Origin: Flavobacteriaceae bacterium UBA3339
GTDB taxonomy: Bacteria > Bacteroidota > Bacteroidia > Flavobacteriales > Flavobacteriaceae
Direction of reading: 5' to 3'
Length of the DNA: 64,000 nucleotides
NCBI GenBank assembly: GCA_002360925.1
Contig: DERN01000009.1
Location: 35,681-99,680, forward strand
Part shown: positions 10,138 to 17,580 of the stretch, piece after piece
How positions within the stretch are numbered: the stretch's first letter is position 1
Layout of the letters: each line of letters starts with the position of its first letter
Notes under the pieces: generated by a model
What the model saw: the letters and a program-made list of their open reading frames with translations, nothing else
What the model was told of the DNA's origin: nothing
Database searches by the model: none
Made by a program: the position numbers and the translations under genes

Positions 10138-10524
10138 TTATAGATTTATCTTAACCGATTGTTTATTTTCATCTAATGCAACGAAAGTAAATTCGCCTAC
10201 AATCGCTTTTTCTCTTCCTTCGTGATACATCTTTTCAATATAAATGGTCACATTTACTTTCATGCTTTTATTGCCCACATGCGAAACTTGTCCAACTAAT
10301 TCTACAATAGTTCCAGATGGAATCGGCTTGTCGAAATTAATTCTTTCACTGTTTACCGTTACCACTTTTTGTCTGCAAAATCGGGTTGCTGTAATAAAGG
10401 CGACTTCGTCCATAAGTTGCATAGCCATTCCGCCAAACAAAGTATCGTAATGATTGGTTGTATTCGGGAAAACCGCTTTAAAAATACGGGTTTCGGCGTT
10501 TAAAATCTTTTGTTCTAAGGTCAT
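10138..10524 (-). CDS. Acyl-CoA thioesterase, YciA/BACH hotdog family (copy 1)
   Basis: A 128-residue single hotdog domain that hydrolyses acyl-CoA thioesters in the cytoplasm. The FPNTTNHYDTLFGG segment near the N terminus, with Asn, His and Gly-Gly, marks the hotdog helix of the YciA/BACH group. MDEVAF, with the acidic residue, follows. Length is normal for a single-domain family member. Its start codon overlaps the stop of the upstream paralogue as TAATG, so translation should be coupled. The two proteins are clear paralogues sharing the EEKILNAET-like start and the FP-TTNH motif, so they may form a heteromer. It is the last gene of an operon with fabH. Confidence 0.87.
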   Translation of the reverse strand: MTLEQKILNAETRIFKAVFPNTTNHYDTLFGGMAMQLMDEVAFITATRFCRQKVVTVNSERINFDKPIPSGTIVELVGQVSHVGNKSMKVNVTIYIEKMYHEGREKAIVGEFTFVALDENKQSVKINL

Positions 10525-10910
10525 TATTTGTTAATTATTGTAGGTTTATGATTGTCGTTAATGGCTACGAGAATAAAGTTTCCAGAAACTACATGTTCTC
10601 TTTTTTCATGATTCATTCCTTCTAAATAAACATCGACTTTTATGTTAATACTTGTATTGCCGATGTGTTCTACCGTTCCGATTAATTCTATGAGCGATGA
10701 AGCCGGAATCGGTTTCTTAAAATCGATTTGTTTGCTGCTTACCATAACAAAATTATTCCGACTAAATCGTGTTGCTGTCATAAAAGCGGTTTCGGTCATC
10801 ATTAAAATAACTCTTCCGCCAAACATGGTGTTATGGTGATTGGTTGTGTCGGGAAACACGACTTTGAATACGTGTGTTTCGGCGTTTAAAATTTTTTCTT
10901 CTATTGTCAT
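10524..10910 (-). CDS. Acyl-CoA thioesterase, YciA/BACH hotdog family (copy 2)
   Basis: The tandem paralogue of the downstream thioesterase, also 128 residues. FPDTTNHHNTMFGG is the counterpart of the first copy's helix motif, and MMTETAF replaces MDEVAF, so an acidic residue (Glu for Asp) is kept. It starts 1 bp after the fabH stop and its own stop overlaps the next start (TAATG), so all three genes should be translated from one message. Tandem hotdog duplicates can specialise for different chain lengths. Which acyl groups are used is not visible. Confidence 0.86.
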   Translation of the reverse strand: MTIEEKILNAETHVFKVVFPDTTNHHNTMFGGRVILMMTETAFMTATRFSRNNFVMVSSKQIDFKKPIPASSLIELIGTVEHIGNTSINIKVDVYLEGMNHEKREHVVSGNFILVAINDNHKPTIINK

Positions 10911-10911
10911 T

Positions 10912-11895
10912 TTACCATTTTATATACATACTGCTGCAATTAAAACCTGCGCCAAAAGCTGTGAGAATAATATTAGAACCAGTTTTAAAATCGGTTTTGT
11001 AATCCCACAAACACAAAGGAATGGTTGCAGCAGTGGTGTTTCCGTATTTTTGAATGTTGATTTTAAATTGATCTAAAGGAATTTCGAGCTCGTTACTCAA
11101 CGCTTTTATGATTCTTAAATTAGCTTGATGCGGAACAACCCAATCGATCGATTCTTTTTGGAGTTTATTTCTTTGCATTAATTCCTTTGTGATTTTCGAC
11201 ATGGATTCAATTGCATTTTTAAAGACAACTTTTCCGATTTGATGAATAAACTGTTGTTCGTTATCGATTAATTCTTTTGTGATTTTGTTTTTAGAACCTC
11301 CCGCCGGAATTAACAAATGTTCCGTTCCTGTGCCATCTGTTGTATTCAAAAAATCGATAATTCCTTTATCTAAAGTTGTAGCCGACAATAAAACAGCACC
11401 TGCGCCATCGCCAAACAAAATGGAAGTATTTCGGTTATTGTAATTCACGATAGAACTCATTTTATCGGCTCCAACAACTAAAACGTTTTGATATCGTTGC
11501 GATATAATTAAACTTTCGCCTAAAGTTAAAGCTTGTAAAAAACCGCTGCATGCACCATTTAAATCGATTCCCCAAGCATTTAGTAAGTTCGACTTTTTAC
11601 AAACCAAACTCGAAGCTGGCGCCAAACCATAATCGGGAGTACTTGTTGCTAATAAAAGGCAATCGATACTCGCTGGATCGATTTTGTAAGTAAGCAATAA
11701 ATCGCGAATTGCAAACGAAGCTAAATCAGAAGTTGCTAAATCAGGATTGGTTTCAATTCGGCGTTCCTCAATACCAGTTCGTTCCACAATCCAATCAGCA
11801 GTGGTATTTACTATGTTTTCTAAATCGGTATTCGATAAAATGGTCTCAGGAACATATCCGCCAATTGCTTTAATGTAAGCCTTTATCTGATGCAT
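10912..11895 (-). CDS. fabH: 3-oxoacyl-ACP synthase III (FabH-like)
   Basis: A condensing enzyme of 327 residues that joins acetyl-CoA (or another acyl-CoA) to malonyl-ACP to start fatty-acid synthesis. The full triad can be placed: Cys116 in GACSGF, His256 in VVPHQANLRI and Asn286 in YGNTTAA. The N-terminal WIVERTGIEER and the C-terminal GAGFNCSSM are also characteristic. It heads the thioesterase operon. Upstream lie a 57-residue membrane ORF that overlaps its first 26 bp and a cobalamin riboswitch. That context is odd for a housekeeping fabH, which usually sits with plsX/rpmF. It may therefore be a second, specialised FabH or a related KASIII making another acyl product. Confidence 0.9.
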   Translation of the reverse strand: MHQIKAYIKAIGGYVPETILSNTDLENIVNTTADWIVERTGIEERRIETNPDLATSDLASFAIRDLLLTYKIDPASIDCLLLATSTPDYGLAPASSLVCKKSNLLNAWGIDLNGACSGFLQALTLGESLIISQRYQNVLVVGADKMSSIVNYNNRNTSILFGDGAGAVLLSATTLDKGIIDFLNTTDGTGTEHLLIPAGGSKNKITKELIDNEQQFIHQIGKVVFKNAIESMSKITKELMQRNKLQKESIDWVVPHQANLRIIKALSNELEIPLDQFKINIQKYGNTTAATIPLCLWDYKTDFKTGSNIILTAFGAGFNCSSMYIKW

Positions 11896-12043
11896 GTTTT
11901 GTAATTTTGTGGCTTAATAAAACGTAAACCAAAAATAAATGCAGCGTGATTAAAAAGAGAAAAGTACAATCAATACAAAACACAAAGAACAGTGTTTTAT
12001 AGATTTTACGGTTTCGACTTTTAGCTTCAAATCGCGAAAGCAT
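11870..12043 (-). CDS. Tiny single-pass membrane protein downstream of a cobalamin riboswitch
   Basis: A 57-residue ORF with a basic N terminus (MLSRFEAKSRNRKIYK), one strongly hydrophobic helix (about residues 17-43, containing two Cys) and a His-bearing tail with His at SHK, KHA and the last residue. The ATG is 9 nt past the riboswitch 3' end and has a purine-rich AGAAAAGA just upstream. A longer frame with an ATG at 12100 starts inside the riboswitch and is rejected. The last 26 bp overlap fabH in another frame, which would couple their translation. I do not recognise the family. CbtB cobalt-transport proteins are also tiny, one-TM, His-tailed and B12-controlled, but no clear motif match was seen. 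It may instead be non-coding leader. Confidence 0.45.
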   Translation of the reverse strand: MLSRFEAKSRNRKIYKTLFFVFCIDCTFLFLITLHLFLVYVLLSHKITKHASDKGLH

Positions 12044-12051
12044 GGTCTTTT

Positions 12052-12216
12052 CTATAGGGCAGGTTTCCTGACTTGTAACGGTTTTTATCGTCCTTCCCAT
12101 TTTGTGAAACAGTGGACATTTTTTGATAAAAACTTTTAGGTTACTTACAGTTGCGCGACAGTTCGTGATTTACACACGATTCCCTTTTAATGTACAACTA
12201 AGTACCACCTTATAGG
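12052..12216 (-). ncRNA. Cobalamin (B12) riboswitch
   Basis: Read on the minus strand, this stretch carries the conserved blocks of the cobalamin riboswitch in order: GGTGGTACTTAG, AAAAGGGAATCGTGTGTAAA, the CGCGCAACTGTAA block, TCCACTGT, TGGGAAGG and the hallmark GTCAGGAAACCTGCC. Short complementary ends (CTATA at the 5' side, TATAG at the 3' side) close the outer P1 helix. Adenosyl- or hydroxocobalamin binding normally turns the downstream gene off. Here the downstream genes are the 57-residue membrane ORF, fabH and two thioesterases, none of which is a known B12 gene. The short gap to the first ATG favours translational control. Confidence 0.93.
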
Positions 12217-12246
12217 TTTGTTTTATTAATTCGATAATTAAAACGC

Positions 12247-12254
12247 CAAATATA
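12247..12254 (-). promoter_or_regulatory. Promoter -7 box for the riboswitch transcript
   Basis: The minus strand reads TATATTTG, a perfect match to the Bacteroidota -7 consensus TAnnTTTG. It lies about 30 nt before the first riboswitch base, so transcription would start just ahead of the aptamer. No good TTG -33 element was found. Confidence 0.5.
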
Positions 12255-12340
12255 ACTGATTTTTTAATTGAAATTTAATAATAATTCGTTTTTGTTGTTT
12301 ATTGGTTAAGATTCGTTTTTTTAAGATTATAGGTAAAATA

Positions 12341-12370
12341 AAAAAACGGAATGTGATGAGCATTCCGTTT
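12341..12370 (-). terminator. Intrinsic terminator after purE
   Basis: A 10-bp stem (AAACGGAATG / CATTCCGTTT) with a 7-nt loop and a T run on the minus strand, 10 bp past the purE stop. It separates the pur genes from the riboswitch operon. Confidence 0.8.
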
Positions 12371-12379
12371 ATATTTTAA

Positions 12380-12862
12380 TTACTTCTTTAAATCTTCGGC
12401 AGCTTTTAAAACTGCTTCTTTCAGTCCTAATTTGTATTGTATCATTTTATTTAACAATTCGGTATTTTGGCTTGCTAATATTTGAACAGCTAATAAACCT
12501 GCATTTTTAGCACCGTTTAATGCTACAGTTGCAACCGGAACTCCGCCTGGCATTTGTAAAATAGATAATACAGAATCCCAACCATCGATTGAGTTTGATG
12601 ATTTTACCGGAACACCAATTACAGGAAGCGGACTCATAGAAGCTACCATTCCTGGTAAATGTGCAGCGCCACCAGCACCTGCAATAATCACATTGATTCC
12701 GTTTTTATGCGCATTTGTCGAAAAATCGACTAATTTTTCAGGCGTTCTATGTGCAGAAACAATATCAACGTAAGTTTCTACTCCAAATTCGTTTAATATG
12801 TCAATGGCTTGTTGCATTACGGGCATATCCGAAATGCTGCCCATTACTACAGCTACTTTCAT
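12380..12862 (-). CDS. purE: N5-carboxyaminoimidazole ribonucleotide mutase PurE
   Basis: Class I PurE of 160 residues. It moves the carboxyl group of N5-CAIR to C4, giving CAIR in de novo purine synthesis. The phosphate-binding MGSISDMPVM at the N terminus, the AHRTPEKL block and GAGGAAHLPGM in the middle are the family signatures. The length is standard. It lies 52 bp downstream of purK on the same strand, so the N5-CAIR made by PurK passes to PurE from the same transcript. Bacteria with PurK use this mutase rather than the class II carboxylase. Confidence 0.96.
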   Translation of the reverse strand: MKVAVVMGSISDMPVMQQAIDILNEFGVETYVDIVSAHRTPEKLVDFSTNAHKNGINVIIAGAGGAAHLPGMVASMSPLPVIGVPVKSSNSIDGWDSVLSILQMPGGVPVATVALNGAKNAGLLAVQILASQNTELLNKMIQYKLGLKEAVLKAAEDLKK

Positions 12863-12914
12863 TTTTTTTTATGTTTTTTGCCGTTAGCTACTTAGCTATT
12901 AGCTTATAATTAAT

Positions 12915-14069
12915 TTACTTCGAAATCACCCGAATCGTTTCTTTTACTTGTTGCGCCACTTTACGAGCTTCAGTCATGTTTTCGTTTACAATGGTTACGT
13001 GTCCCATTTTGCGGAACGGACGTGTTTCACGTTTTCCGTAAATATGTGGCGTTACACCATCAATTGCCATGATTTTTTCGATGTTTTCATAAACAACTTG
13101 CCCAGAAAAACCTTCTTCGCCAACTAAATTTACCATAATTCCGGCAACTTTACTGTCGGTATTTCCCAAAGGTAAATCTAAAATAGCGCGAATATGTTGT
13201 TCGAATTGCGATGTATAACTCGCTTCGATGGAATAATGACCCGAATTATGCGGACGTGGAGCCACTTCGTTTACCAAAATTTGATCGTCTTCTGTTTGAA
13301 ACATCTCAACAGCTAACAAACCAACATGATTAAAAGTTTCGGAAACTTTCAACGCAATTTCACGCGCATTTTTAGCCACAGTTTCATCAATACGAGCCGG
13401 ACAAATAACATATTCGACCTGATTTGCTTCCGGATGAAATTCCATTTCTACAACCGGATACGTTTTAATTTCTCCCGAAGCCGAACGCGCTACAATAACA
13501 GCTAATTCGTTTTTAAACGGAATCATAGTTTCCGCAATACATTCTGTTTCGGGTAATGTATTTAAATCTTCGATTTTACGAACTACTTTAACGCCGTTTC
13601 CGTCGTATCCGCCTTCGGTTGCTTTCCAAACAAACGGAATTTCAATATTTCCACTTGTAATTTCGGCTTTCAATGCTTCTAATGTAGCAAAACGCTTATA
13701 AGGAGCTGTTGGAATATTATGCTGAGTGTAAAAGTCTTTTTGGTTTCCTTTGTTCGAAATTAAACGAAGTGTTTTTGGCGAAGGATAAACTTTTTTGCCT
13801 TGAGCTTCTAATGTTTCTAAAGCTTCTAAATTTACGTTTTCGATTTCGATGGTTAAAACATCGACTTGATTTCCTAAATCTAAAACGGTTTGATAATCGG
13901 TTAACGATCCTTGAAAGAATTTCGTTGCACCGAATTGGCAAGGTGCTTCAGAACTTGGATCTACAACGTATGTTTGAATGTCGAATTTTCGTGTTTCGGT
14001 CAACATCATTTTACCTAACTGACCGCCACCTAAAATTCCTAATTTAAAATCCGAAGAAAAATAATTCAT
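12915..14069 (-). CDS. purK: 5-(carboxyamino)imidazole ribonucleotide synthase PurK
   Basis: An ATP-grasp enzyme of 384 residues that carboxylates AIR with bicarbonate and ATP to give N5-CAIR. The N-terminal Rossmann-like motif LGILGGGQLGKMM is plain. The ATP-grasp region contains WKATEGGYDGNGV, and the metal-site part carries VNEVAPRPHNSGH, both typical of PurK. It is the first gene of a purK-purE pair. The upstream 145 bp contain the terminator of the CNNM/CBS gene and should hold the promoter. No purine riboswitch was seen. Confidence 0.96.
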   Translation of the reverse strand: MNYFSSDFKLGILGGGQLGKMMLTETRKFDIQTYVVDPSSEAPCQFGATKFFQGSLTDYQTVLDLGNQVDVLTIEIENVNLEALETLEAQGKKVYPSPKTLRLISNKGNQKDFYTQHNIPTAPYKRFATLEALKAEITSGNIEIPFVWKATEGGYDGNGVKVVRKIEDLNTLPETECIAETMIPFKNELAVIVARSASGEIKTYPVVEMEFHPEANQVEYVICPARIDETVAKNAREIALKVSETFNHVGLLAVEMFQTEDDQILVNEVAPRPHNSGHYSIEASYTSQFEQHIRAILDLPLGNTDSKVAGIMVNLVGEEGFSGQVVYENIEKIMAIDGVTPHIYGKRETRPFRKMGHVTIVNENMTEARKVAQQVKETIRVISK

Positions 14070-14185
14070 TTGTTGGATATTTTTTATGTTAAATGCAGTC
14101 GCTTCGCTCGTGCTATTGAGTTGTAATTTTAAGCTACAAAGATACTATTTCCATTTTCAAATAAAAGCAGAAAATAGTCAAATAG

Positions 14186-14211
14186 AAAAGCATCTCGATT
14201 GAGATGCTTTT
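14186..14211 (-). terminator. Intrinsic terminator after the CNNM/CBS gene
   Basis: An 11-bp stem (AAAAGCATCTC / GAGATGCTTTT) with a GATT loop directly follows the stop codon of the upstream minus-strand gene. Confidence 0.85.
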
Positions 14212-14214
14212 GTT

Positions 14215-15630
14215 TTATTCCGAATCGGATTCTTTTATCGAACTTTCTTCCATAAACTCTGATTTTACAACCAGTTGAATCGATTCTACCGAGTTTCGGT
14301 ACATTTTTAAAACGGTTCCGGTGTAATATTCAAAATCGATGTGATCGCCTTCTTGAATATCTTCTTCCGAAGCGTTATTTCGAATTTCGGAAATTAATCC
14401 TGCCAATGTATCGTAATGCTCACTTTCTTCGAATGAAAAAGGAAGACAACGATTAATATCTGAAATGTTTTCGTGCGAATTTACAATGAAAATTCCGTCG
14501 GCTATATTTTTTACAATAGGTTCTTCGTTGTCATATTCATCTTGAATTTCGCCAACTAATTCCTCTAAAATATCTTCTAAGGTTACCAAACCCGAAAATT
14601 CGCCAACTTCGTTTGTTACAATAGCTACTTGCGAATGTTCTAACTGGAATTTCTTTAAAAGGTTTTTAATCAAAGTGGTTTCCGAAACAAAAATGGGTTC
14701 ACGTAAAATAGAAGAAATCGTAAAGTCTTCTCCGTTTTTGGTAAACTCCCTAAATAAATCTTTTGTATAAAGTAATCCTAAAATGTTTTCTTTTGTTTCG
14801 TCGTAAACCGGATATCTTGAATAACCTTCGGAAATACAAAAATCGACCGCTTCTTTAATTGGTGTGTTTACATCTAAACTCGAAACATTTTTCTTTAATG
14901 TATAAACGTTAATAACACGACGATCGTCGAAATCGAAAACATTCTGAATTAAATCGCGTTCGGTTTGTTCAATTGCTCCACCTTCCTGACTTTCGGTAAT
15001 AATCATCTTTAATTCTTCTTCGGTATGAATATCGCCTCCATGAACCGGTGTAATTCCGATAGCTCTAAGAATAATGTTTGCTAAACCATTCATAACCCAA
15101 ATAACAGGTTTAAAAATAGTATAGAAAATACGCAAAGGCCAAGAAATGGCGAAAGTTGTTTGCGTAGGATATTGAATTGCCAACGATTTAGGAGCTAATT
15201 CTCCGAAAACAATATGCAAAATAGTGATGATTGCAAAAGCAATTGGAAATGAAATATTGTGCGCCAACGCGGCATATTCGGGACCAGAAAAACCAAGTGC
15301 ACTAAACGATTTTAAAATAAGAGGTGTAAGTGAACTTTCTCCGACCCAACCTAAACCTAAAGAGGCTAAGGTAATTCCTAATTGTGTGGCGGCTAAATAT
15401 GAATCTAAGTGAGTAACTATTTTTTTTGCTGCGTTTGCAGAAGAAGATCTAATGCCTTTGTGGACTTCTATTTGTGAAGCGCGAACTTTTACAATCGCGA
15501 ATTCTGCTGCAACGAAAAATCCGTTTAAAAAAACTAAAAATAAGGTTAAGATTAACTTCCAGACCGATACTTCATCGGATAAACTGTCAGCCATAACCAT
15601 AGATAAGGTACTCAGGGGTATTGTATCCAT
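14215..15630 (-). CDS. CNNM/CorC-family membrane protein with CBS pair (hemolysin-like)
   Basis: A 471-residue membrane protein. The N-terminal DUF21/CNNM domain (about 20-210) has three to four hydrophobic segments and the GFFVAAEFAIVKVR motif. It is followed by two CBS domains (about 220-360; YSRYPVYDETKENILG in the first, GLVTLEDILEELVGEIQDE at the end of the second). The last 90 residues form a CorC_HlyC domain. Relatives are linked to Mg2+ or other cation homeostasis, and the old name hemolysin is misleading. The gliding protein GldE shares this architecture, but GldE normally lies beside gldD and ssb/mutY, which are absent here. It is monocistronic. Confidence 0.88.
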   Translation of the reverse strand: MDTIPLSTLSMVMADSLSDEVSVWKLILTLFLVFLNGFFVAAEFAIVKVRASQIEVHKGIRSSSANAAKKIVTHLDSYLAATQLGITLASLGLGWVGESSLTPLILKSFSALGFSGPEYAALAHNISFPIAFAIITILHIVFGELAPKSLAIQYPTQTTFAISWPLRIFYTIFKPVIWVMNGLANIILRAIGITPVHGGDIHTEEELKMIITESQEGGAIEQTERDLIQNVFDFDDRRVINVYTLKKNVSSLDVNTPIKEAVDFCISEGYSRYPVYDETKENILGLLYTKDLFREFTKNGEDFTISSILREPIFVSETTLIKNLLKKFQLEHSQVAIVTNEVGEFSGLVTLEDILEELVGEIQDEYDNEEPIVKNIADGIFIVNSHENISDINRCLPFSFEESEHYDTLAGLISEIRNNASEEDIQEGDHIDFEYYTGTVLKMYRNSVESIQLVVKSEFMEESSIKESDSE

Positions 15631-15718
15631 ATTGAATTAAAAAACTCTAGTTAAATTTTTTATCGAGCTTTTAACTTACATACAAAAATATAAAAAAAAG
15701 AGAATGAAATTGTATTTT

Positions 15719-16258
15719 TTATTTTCGGCGCGTTTTTTCCATAATCTTCCTAGCTCTGCTTTGAAACGAAACAGGCATTTCGGGATATATTTGTTCTATC
15801 ATTGCTTTAAGTTCGTCGGCGATCCATTGATAATCTTTCGATAAAAAATCTAAACAGGTAATACAATTTGATTTTGTTGCAACTAACGACTCGTTTAATA
15901 ACCACATAAAACAAACTTCGGTTAAGGTATTTTTTTGATCGTTTGTAAGTTTGTTTCGCGCAAATTTCAGCATTCCTATATATAGATTCGTTAAACTGCG
16001 CTTGTTGGTTTCGTTGGTTTCATTTTTCGAAAGATCGATAAAAAACTGAAAATGATTTTCGAAATACAAAAGATCTTCTCGACTCAATGTATCACAAAAA
16101 CACAACAAATGAACTTTTTGTCTGGCATCCGAAACATGGATAAGATCTATCAATTGATCGACTTTAAAATCGTTTTTCAGAATTTGTTCTTTAGCAAAAT
16201 GTCTGTTACTTAATCTTAAATCGAGCTTGTTTAATAAAAAGTTTTCAATAGAATCCAT
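15719..16258 (-). CDS. Conserved hypothetical, all-helical protein
   Basis: A 179-residue soluble protein with no signal peptide or membrane segment. It is almost wholly alpha-helical by composition, with amphipathic repeats of about 35-40 residues that resemble HEAT-type solenoids. The C terminus is strongly basic (SRARKIMEKTRRK). Cys residues occur in the pairs LLCFC and NCITC, but without metal-site spacing. I recall such short proteins in flavobacteria sometimes being annotated as adenylosuccinate lyase, but nothing in this sequence shows lyase motifs. It is divergent from hpt, with a 115-bp shared promoter region. Function unknown. Confidence 0.7.
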   Translation of the reverse strand: MDSIENFLLNKLDLRLSNRHFAKEQILKNDFKVDQLIDLIHVSDARQKVHLLCFCDTLSREDLLYFENHFQFFIDLSKNETNETNKRSLTNLYIGMLKFARNKLTNDQKNTLTEVCFMWLLNESLVATKSNCITCLDFLSKDYQWIADELKAMIEQIYPEMPVSFQSRARKIMEKTRRK

Positions 16259-16345
16259 AAAAAATGTTTTATCGTTTTATTTTAACGGATGTATTTTTAA
16301 AATGACAAAAATACGAATTAAGAAAATTAACTGCGCAGGAATTAC

Positions 16346-16353
16346 TATATTTG
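16346..16353 (+). promoter_or_regulatory. Promoter -7 box for hpt-adk
   Basis: TATATTTG matches the Bacteroidota -7 consensus TAnnTTTG and lies 20 bp before the chosen hpt start. This supports the internal start and implies a very short 5' leader. Confidence 0.5.
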
Positions 16354-16373
16354 CACGCAATAGTATTTTAAGT

Positions 16374-16904
16374 ATGGAAATTCAGATTTTAGACAAAACA
16401 TTTGTGCCTTATCTTTCGATTGAAGAAATTCAGAATCAGGTACAAAGAGTAGCTTCTGAAATCGCTGAAGATCTTAAAAACGAAGTGCCGATTTTTATTG
16501 GCGTATTAAACGGATCGTTCATGTTTACTTCAGATTTAATGAAGTATTATCAGCATCCGGCCGAAATTTCGTTTGTAAAAATGGCTTCTTACGAAGGAAC
16601 TTCATCAACCGAACAGGTGACGCAATTGTTGGGATTGGATATTGATTTAACCAATCGTCATATTGTTTTGATCGAAGATATTGTAGATACCGGAAATACG
16701 ATTGTAGAATTAGTAAAGATCATTAACAGATATAAAATCAAAAGTGCTCGTATAGCAACTTTGTTTTTTAAACCCGAAGCGTACAAAAAAGACATTTCGT
16801 TAGATTATGTAGGTTTCGAAATTCCAAACAAATTTATTGTAGGATACGGTTTAGATTACAATAAACAAGGAAGAAATATACCGGCAGTTTATCAAATCAA
16901 ATAA
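16374..16904 (+). CDS. hpt: Hypoxanthine phosphoribosyltransferase
   Basis: A purine-salvage enzyme of 176 residues that converts hypoxanthine or guanine plus PRPP to IMP or GMP. The PRPP loop VLIEDIVDTGNTI is diagnostic. The N-terminal GVLNGSFMF and the base-binding YVGFEIPNKFIVGYGLDY near the end also match. The reading frame is open back to 16227, but the ATG at 16374 is chosen because a TAnnTTTG box lies just before it and the family begins here. adk follows after 9 bp, so the two form a nucleotide-metabolism operon. Confidence 0.95.
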   Translation: MEIQILDKTFVPYLSIEEIQNQVQRVASEIAEDLKNEVPIFIGVLNGSFMFTSDLMKYYQHPAEISFVKMASYEGTSSTEQVTQLLGLDIDLTNRHIVLIEDIVDTGNTIVELVKIINRYKIKSARIATLFFKPEAYKKDISLDYVGFEIPNKFIVGYGLDYNKQGRNIPAVYQIK

Positions 16905-16913
16905 AAAAAGGAC

Positions 16914-17486
16914 ATGATTGCGATTGTTTTATTCGGAAAACCCGGAGCGGGAAAAGGAACTCAGGCAGAGTTTTTAAAAGAAAAATACAACTTAACTCAT
17001 ATTTCTACCGGAGATGTTTTCCGTTTCAACATTAAAAACGAAACAGATTTAGGAAAAAAAGCACAAGAATATATCAATAAAGGGCAATTGGTTCCGGACG
17101 AAATCACAATTAACATGCTAAAAGCCGAAGTTGAAAACAACATGGATAAGGCAGGTTTTTTATTCGATGGTTTCCCGAGAACAATTGCACAAGCCGAAGC
17201 TTTGGACGCATTCTTACAATCGATTGATTTAGGAATTACGGCAACTATTGCTTTAGATGCAGACGATGAGGTTTTGGTGGCTCGTATTTTAGAGCGCGGA
17301 AAAACTTCTGGAAGACCAGATGATCAAGACGAAGCAAAAATTAGAACTCGTTACGTTGAATACAACGAAAAAACAGCACCTTTAATTGAATTTTACCAAA
17401 ATCAAGGTAAATATCACGCTGTAAACGGAATTGGTTCGATCGAAGAAATTACACAACGATTAAGTAATGTAATCGATACCTTATAA
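16914..17486 (+). CDS. adk: Adenylate kinase
   Basis: The enzyme that balances ATP + AMP with 2 ADP. It is 190 residues, the short type with a small lid instead of the zinc-binding lid. The P-loop GKPGAGKGTQ is at residues 8-17. The AMP-site HISTGDVFR and FDGFPRT and the lid/arginine segment ERGKTSGRPDD are intact. The gene follows hpt by 9 bp. A hairpin about 25 bp downstream may terminate the pair. Confidence 0.97.
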   Translation: MIAIVLFGKPGAGKGTQAEFLKEKYNLTHISTGDVFRFNIKNETDLGKKAQEYINKGQLVPDEITINMLKAEVENNMDKAGFLFDGFPRTIAQAEALDAFLQSIDLGITATIALDADDEVLVARILERGKTSGRPDDQDEAKIRTRYVEYNEKTAPLIEFYQNQGKYHAVNGIGSIEEITQRLSNVIDTL

Positions 17487-17502
17487 TTTAGGTAAAAAAT
17501 AC

Positions 17503-17510
17503 TATTTTTG
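17503..17510 (+). promoter_or_regulatory. Promoter -7 box for obg
   Basis: TATTTTTG fits TAnnTTTG. It is directly upstream of a perfect hairpin and 71 bp before obg. If it is used, that hairpin would sit at the very 5' end of the obg mRNA. Confidence 0.4.
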
Positions 17511-17511
17511 C

Positions 17512-17550
17512 AGAATCTTATCTTTTTCTAAGGTAAGATTCTTGTTTTTA
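17512..17550 (+). terminator. Hairpin between adk and obg (terminator or obg leader element)
   Basis: AGAATCTTA and TAAGATTCT form a perfect 9-bp stem around a 13-nt loop, followed by GTTTTTA. It can end the hpt-adk transcript. It overlaps the region where an obg promoter seems to start, so it may also stabilise or attenuate the obg leader. Confidence 0.6.
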
Positions 17551-17580
17551 TAAACTCAGTTGAAACGAAATTAAAAGGAT

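Noticed and set aside
10138..10910. The two thioesterases as a recent duplication or assembly artefact
   Set aside because: The proteins share the fold and key motifs but differ at many positions, so they are old paralogues.
12044..12100. N-terminal extension of the small ORF before fabH, starting inside the riboswitch
   Set aside because: The extra codons translate the conserved riboswitch 3' block, so the ATG at 12043 is the plausible start.
14215..15630. Assignment of the CNNM/CBS protein as gliding protein GldE
   Set aside because: The architecture is shared by many paralogues, and the usual gldE neighbours are absent.
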